From CBFDBF01 sp050293315 (lineage in GTDB: Bacteria; Pseudomonadota; Gammaproteobacteria; Chromatiales; Chromatiaceae), in contig JBNKMS010000012.1 of assembly GCA_050293315.1 (NCBI GenBank), positions 310,001 through 374,000 of the forward strand: a DNA stretch of 64,000 nt. The letters are read 5' to 3'. This document shows positions 61,086 to 64,000 of the stretch, piece by piece (position 1 is the stretch's first letter; every line of letters begins with the position of its first letter). The translations under genes and the position numbers were made by a program. Below the pieces are notes generated by a model, which was given only the letters and a program-made list of their open reading frames with translations, was not told where the DNA came from and did not search any database.

Positions 61086-61766
61086 TCAGCCCTGGACCAC
61101 CTGGCCGTCATACAGCTCTACTACTCTGTCGACCGTTGGAGAGTCGAAAACCATCGGGTCATGACTTGAGAGCAGGACCGTTTTACCACTCTCTCCCAGC
61201 TCCAGGATGATGCGCATGAACTCCTGCGACAGGCGGCTATCCAGGTTGGCGGTCGGTTCATCTGCAATCAATACCTCTGGGTCATTGATCAGGGCGCGAC
61301 AGATGGCAGTGCGCTGGGCCTCACCCCCGGATAGAGATTCGATCTTTGCCTCCGCTCGGTTGCCAAGGTCAAATCTATGCAGCAGCTCCATGGCCTGCGT
61401 CTGTAGAGTGGCGTGGTCCAGTCCAAGCGGATAGGCCGGTAGCATGACATTCTCCAGCACGCTCAGGCCTCTTATCAGATTGAATTGCTGAAAGATAAAG
61501 CCGAATGTGGTGCGGCGGATATCGGTCATGAACCGTTCAGGTAGTCCAGAGAGGATCAGCTCTCCTATGGTGATACGGCCCGATGTTGGGCGAGAGAGGC
61601 AGCCGATCATGGCCAGCAGGGTGGTCTTGCCAGAGCCGCTTGGTCCCTTCAGGACCGTTATCTGGTTGGGCTGAATGGTCAGGTCTACCTCGCGGATGGC
61701 CCAGAACTCATTAGGTAGCCCCTGATTGTATGCCTTACTTAGCTGTTTGAGTTTTATCGGTAGCAT
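61086..61766 (-). CDS. ABC transporter ATP-binding protein (LolD/MacB-like)
   Basis: ATG at 61766 gives 226 residues starting just before the ABC fold; a longer frame to 61928 would overlap the permease and is not conserved-looking. The Walker A loop (GPSGSGKTTLL), the signature (LSGGEAQRTAICRAL) and Walker B (VLIADEPTANLD) are intact. This subclass powers FtsX-fold permeases and works in lipoprotein release, peptide export or metal handling. It lies directly after the FtsX-like permease, 5 bases apart. Confidence 0.9.
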   Translation of the reverse strand: MLPIKLKQLSKAYNQGLPNEFWAIREVDLTIQPNQITVLKGPSGSGKTTLLAMIGCLSRPTSGRITIGELILSGLPERFMTDIRRTTFGFIFQQFNLIRGLSVLENVMLPAYPLGLDHATLQTQAMELLHRFDLGNRAEAKIESLSGGEAQRTAICRALINDPEVLIADEPTANLDSRLSQEFMRIILELGESGKTVLLSSHDPMVFDSPTVDRVVELYDGQVVQG

Positions 61767-61771
61767 CGCAG

Positions 61772-62905
61772 TTACCGCATCACTGTATCTGGATCGGTTA
61801 TGGCTGCTCGCCAGACAGGAATGATGGTCGCTACCGTGTAGGGGAAGACCGTAAAGAAAAACAGGGTCGCGATCTGCAGGCCATCCACCAGTGGCAGCAG
61901 CTGAAACTCCGGGTAGAGTACGGCCCAACCCTTTAGTACCGGTTCAAACAGGGCCGCCGATGAGTAGAATATATGCAGGTAGGCGGCGAGATAACCGAGC
62001 ATAAAGGCGGTTAGAGAGATGATCGCCCCCTCCCAGAATTTCATCCGGATAAGGTCAGAGGTCTCCCAGCCAATCGCCTTCAAGATGCCCAGCTCTCGAC
62101 GCTCTTCGGCGCTCAGACCGGATGCCTTGTCCCAGGCAAAGATGACGAAGGCGAGTATGGCGCCGACCAGCAGCACGAAGATTATCCCCTGGCGCCAGCT
62201 GAATATGGCGTCATAGGTGCGGACAATCTCATCCCGCATGATCGGGCGGGTATCGGGTAGTTTGAGTACCAGCTTCTCCGCTATTTTTCGCAGTTCACTC
62301 GGGTTGCGCGCCCTCACCGACAGGTCGTTGTAGTATCCCTCAGGGATGCTGAAGAAGTCCCTGAACTGCTGTTCTGACAGCAGAATAAGATCGCTGCTTA
62401 CCAACTCTGAGGATGACTCCAGCAGCTCCGCTACGCGGAATGAGAAGGGGCGGCCATCGGCAGAGCGGAAAGAGAGGATATCCCCGACAGCCACACCCCT
62501 AGTCCGGGCAATACCGGCACCGACGACGATATCCATAGCGTTGAGTTCCCGCTCTCGTGGCACCATCAGGGTGTAGTTGGCGCGTACGGCCGGGTCATAA
62601 AAATAGCCCCAGAGGCGTCCATGTAGCTCTGCTACGCCGCGTATTTCACCTATCTTCTGGATATAGTTCGCGGGGATCAGATCATGGCGGCCGGCCACCA
62701 TCCGTTGCAGGATGATTTCGGGCGCATTCTCCAGGACCACCCTGGACTCGCTGCGTAGCGCCTGGGTGAACAGCATAACCGAGGCCAGCAGGAAGACGAT
62801 TAGGCTGTATACCAGTAATAGTCCCAGATTCTTGCCGGATCTGCGCAGCAGAGAGGCAAGGGTAAAGTCGATCAGGTAGCGCTGTTTACGGAACAGGTTG
62901 CTCAT
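61772..62905 (-). CDS. FtsX-like permease (ABC transporter)
   Basis: The 377-residue protein has one N-terminal membrane span (residues 30-48), a large periplasmic domain (about 50-245) and three more spans in the C-terminal third. Features of the MacB/LolC/FtsX permease family include ERRELGILKAIGWETSDLI and AIISLTAFMLGYLAAYL. With the ATPase encoded just downstream it forms a mechanotransmission-type ABC system. Context suggests a role with NosL and the thioredoxin. The start is ATG at 62905; it overlaps the preceding small protein gene by 4 bases. Confidence 0.88.
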   Translation of the reverse strand: MSNLFRKQRYLIDFTLASLLRRSGKNLGLLLVYSLIVFLLASVMLFTQALRSESRVVLENAPEIILQRMVAGRHDLIPANYIQKIGEIRGVAELHGRLWGYFYDPAVRANYTLMVPRERELNAMDIVVGAGIARTRGVAVGDILSFRSADGRPFSFRVAELLESSSELVSSDLILLSEQQFRDFFSIPEGYYNDLSVRARNPSELRKIAEKLVLKLPDTRPIMRDEIVRTYDAIFSWRQGIIFVLLVGAILAFVIFAWDKASGLSAEERRELGILKAIGWETSDLIRMKFWEGAIISLTAFMLGYLAAYLHIFYSSAALFEPVLKGWAVLYPEFQLLPLVDGLQIATLFFFTVFPYTVATIIPVWRAAITDPDTVMR

Positions 62906-63198
62906 GGGGTCTGATGTAGATGGGTTGGTGGTTGTGCCAATGACCCGCTGGGAAAGTGCTCCATGGCAAAGGGGTGATCCTGGAAAGGGGTGTGTCGGTC
63001 AGCCTGGCTGAGATGACGGGTGTAGCGCGCCTCGGTAAACAGGGCAAGATCGGTCAACTCCAGCTCTGCTACCTGTCGCTGCATAGAGGCCAACCGCTCC
63101 CTGGCGCTGCTGCCACGAATAGTCGCATCCACTAGCGATAGCAGCATCAGGGCCGAGAGCGCCCCCAGAGAGAGAAATAGCAGGCTTGATTTGCGCAT
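62902..63198 (-). CDS. Small membrane-anchored protein in the nosL operon
   Basis: ATG at 63198 gives 98 residues with one N-terminal membrane span (LLFLSLGALSALMLLSLVD); a TTG extension to 63231 lacks support. The periplasmic part is short and His/Pro-rich near its end (HTPFQDHPFAMEHFPSGS). No family is recognised. It overlaps the permease start and probably forms part of the same complex, perhaps as a metal-binding or anchoring subunit. The name is left open. Confidence 0.55.
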   Translation of the reverse strand: MRKSSLLFLSLGALSALMLLSLVDATIRGSSARERLASMQRQVAELELTDLALFTEARYTRHLSQADRHTPFQDHPFAMEHFPSGSLAQPPTHLHQTP

Positions 63199-63353
63199 AA
63201 TAGTATCGAATCTACCAAACTGGGTTGCCAATAGGTCTGAGAATTGATTTTATCAGGGTATTGCAGGTGATATACAGACCTGTAGTTCCCCATGACCGCA
63301 ATATTAATGGGGTATATAGACCGGTGTTAATATCGAGCTATTATTAATATTTG

Positions 63354-63854
63354 CTATTCGAATTCACCATGATCAAGTTTCTGCAGTAACAGATAGGTTA
63401 CATCAGCGAAGCGCAATATCTTTTTACCGCCATGGTCACGCGAAAACTCTATCGCGTCCTCTTCGCTTGCCAGTGGGATAAGCTCGTGCCCCATCGGTCC
63501 CAGCACATCTGAGCCGATAACATACCATGCACTGTGGGCATCTATCATAGATACGCTGTAGTACTCTGTTACCCCTATTGAGGCGATATCTTCGGCCTTG
63601 TGGCCGGGTGCCCATTTAGGCATATTCAGCAGATATTTAAATAGATCTTTGGCCCCATCGAAATGATGGGCATGTCCGTCCTTATAGAGGACTGTCCCGA
63701 CCCAATCTGGATACTTCGCAACAAACATGCCGCACACCGGGCAGGTGTCTGTTGGACCTGGTTTCGGTAGATTTAACGACTCAGCCGCAAGCGTTGAAAA
63801 CCACAGCAGAAGGATGATAGCAATAAGTCGATTTAGAAGGGTATGTCTATTCAT
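63354..63854 (-). CDS. nosL: NosL-like copper/metal-binding lipoprotein
   Basis: The 166-residue protein has a signal peptide (1-24, ending LAAES) and CPVCGMFV at residues 38-45, the Cys-x2-Cys-Gly-Met site of NosL. Further on are YKDGHAHHFDGAKDLF and YVIGSDVLGPMGHEL. NosL binds Cu(I) and helps mature nitrous oxide reductase. It is the first gene of a minus-strand run with the permease, ATPase, thioredoxin and TauE/SafE-like protein. No nosZ is in the window, so it may serve another copper enzyme. ATG at 63854. Confidence 0.85.
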   Translation of the reverse strand: MNRHTLLNRLIAIILLLWFSTLAAESLNLPKPGPTDTCPVCGMFVAKYPDWVGTVLYKDGHAHHFDGAKDLFKYLLNMPKWAPGHKAEDIASIGVTEYYSVSMIDAHSAWYVIGSDVLGPMGHELIPLASEEDAIEFSRDHGGKKILRFADVTYLLLQKLDHGEFE

Positions 63855-63907
63855 GCGGACCTGTTGGTTCTAGAGGAGGATGGAATTGGGTCAGTTCAAT
63901 GTGGTCG

Positions 63908-63940
63908 CCGTAGTGGTGGGAATCGCGCCCACCACTACGG
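63908..63940. terminator. Strong hairpin near the edge, possible terminator without T tract
   Basis: CCGTAGTGGTGGG at 63908-63920 pairs perfectly with CCCACCACTACGG at 63928-63940 around a 7-base loop. No T run follows on either strand. It lies just after the minus-strand gene at the right edge, so it may stop or stabilise that transcript. Confidence 0.45.
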
Positions 63941-63959
63941 TGGATAAAAAGAGGGCGTG

Positions 63960-64000
63960 TTAGCTCTCTTTCTTCATCATTTTTTCCATCATCTTTTTAC
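63960..64000 (-). CDS. C-terminal tail of a further minus-strand gene (partial)
   Basis: On the minus strand a frame enters from the right edge and stops at TAA (63962-63960), encoding KKMMEKMMKKES. Only this Met/Lys-rich tail is visible. It could be a metal-binding or nucleic-acid-binding tail; the protein itself is not identifiable. The strong hairpin at 63908-63940 follows it. Confidence 0.5.
   Translation of the reverse strand, partial: KKMMEKMMKKES

Noticed and set aside
1..64000. CRISPR arrays, tRNA or rRNA genes, insertion sequences
   Set aside because: No repeat-spacer pattern, cloverleaf, rRNA sequence or transposase frame was seen on either strand.

Overview
This window reads as chromosomal DNA of a Gram-negative bacterium, most likely a gammaproteobacterium. 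The evidence is the set of lipopolysaccharide core and lipid A genes (waaA, hldE, gmhA, an LpxL-type acyltransferase, two LPS-kinase-like genes), a TPP riboswitch in front of thiC, a run of small periplasmic c-type cytochromes and a NosL-type metal-handling cluster. The respiratory part would suit a chemolithotrophic or facultatively anaerobic organism, but the species cannot be named from this sequence. No rRNA, tRNA, CRISPR array, transposase or replication origin was seen.

Bases 1-49,950 are one nearly unbroken plus-strand run of surface-polysaccharide genes, many joined by 1-4 base stop/start overlaps. (a) 1-14.4 kb: a nonulosonic (sialic-like) acid module. It holds the tail of a HisH-like glutaminase, a HisF/sugar-amidotransferase fusion, SpsF, a PseH-PseG fusion, an ATP-grasp enzyme, a TylF-like methyltransferase, two NeuB-family synthases, a PseF cytidylyltransferase, an IMPase-like phosphatase, a DEDDh exonuclease-like protein, an APH-like kinase and a dehydrogenase pair. 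(b) 14.5-32 kb: a second, odder module. It has three large membrane-anchored proteins that look like glycosyltransferases, oxidoreductases, several more CMP-sugar synthetase domains (one fused to a GT2 enzyme), a DRE-TIM aldolase fused to a glycosyltransferase-like domain, an LdpA-like ferredoxin protein, a HAD phosphatase, an HpaI-type aldolase and a KdsB-family enzyme. I propose that the end of this module makes and CMP-activates an unusual 2-keto-3-deoxy sugar acid. (c) 32-38.3 kb: a CDP-6-deoxyhexose cassette (rfbG, cupin epimerase, rfbF, SDR) with two glycosyltransferases and another SDR. (d) 38.3-42.7 kb: an N,N'-diacetylbacillosamine-type cassette (aminotransferase, PglC-like transferase, pglD, pglF).

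Bases 42.7-51.9 kb are LPS core and lipid A genes: an LpxL-type acyltransferase, two small kinase-like genes, hldE, ugd, a FAD oxidoreductase, an aldo/keto reductase, gmhA and waaA. Together with the upstream genes this points to an O-antigen or outer-core locus. No flippase, polymerase or ABC exporter for the glycan was recognised, so the locus probably continues upstream.

Bases 51.9-58.5 kb carry a promoter candidate, a TPP riboswitch and thiC, then a PAS-GGDEF-EAL protein, three c-type cytochrome genes and a small membrane-anchored protein. From 58.5 kb on, genes lie on the minus strand: a WGR-domain protein, then a likely operon running nosL, small membrane protein, FtsX-like permease, ABC ATPase, polytopic membrane protein, TlpA-like lipoprotein thioredoxin and a TauE/SafE-like membrane protein. 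This looks like a metal or cofactor delivery system for periplasmic redox enzymes. The window ends in the tail of one more minus-strand gene.

Base composition is a mosaic. The gene at 14.5-16.5 kb is very AT-rich, and composition shifts sharply inside the next gene, consistent with assembly of the locus by transfer and recombination.
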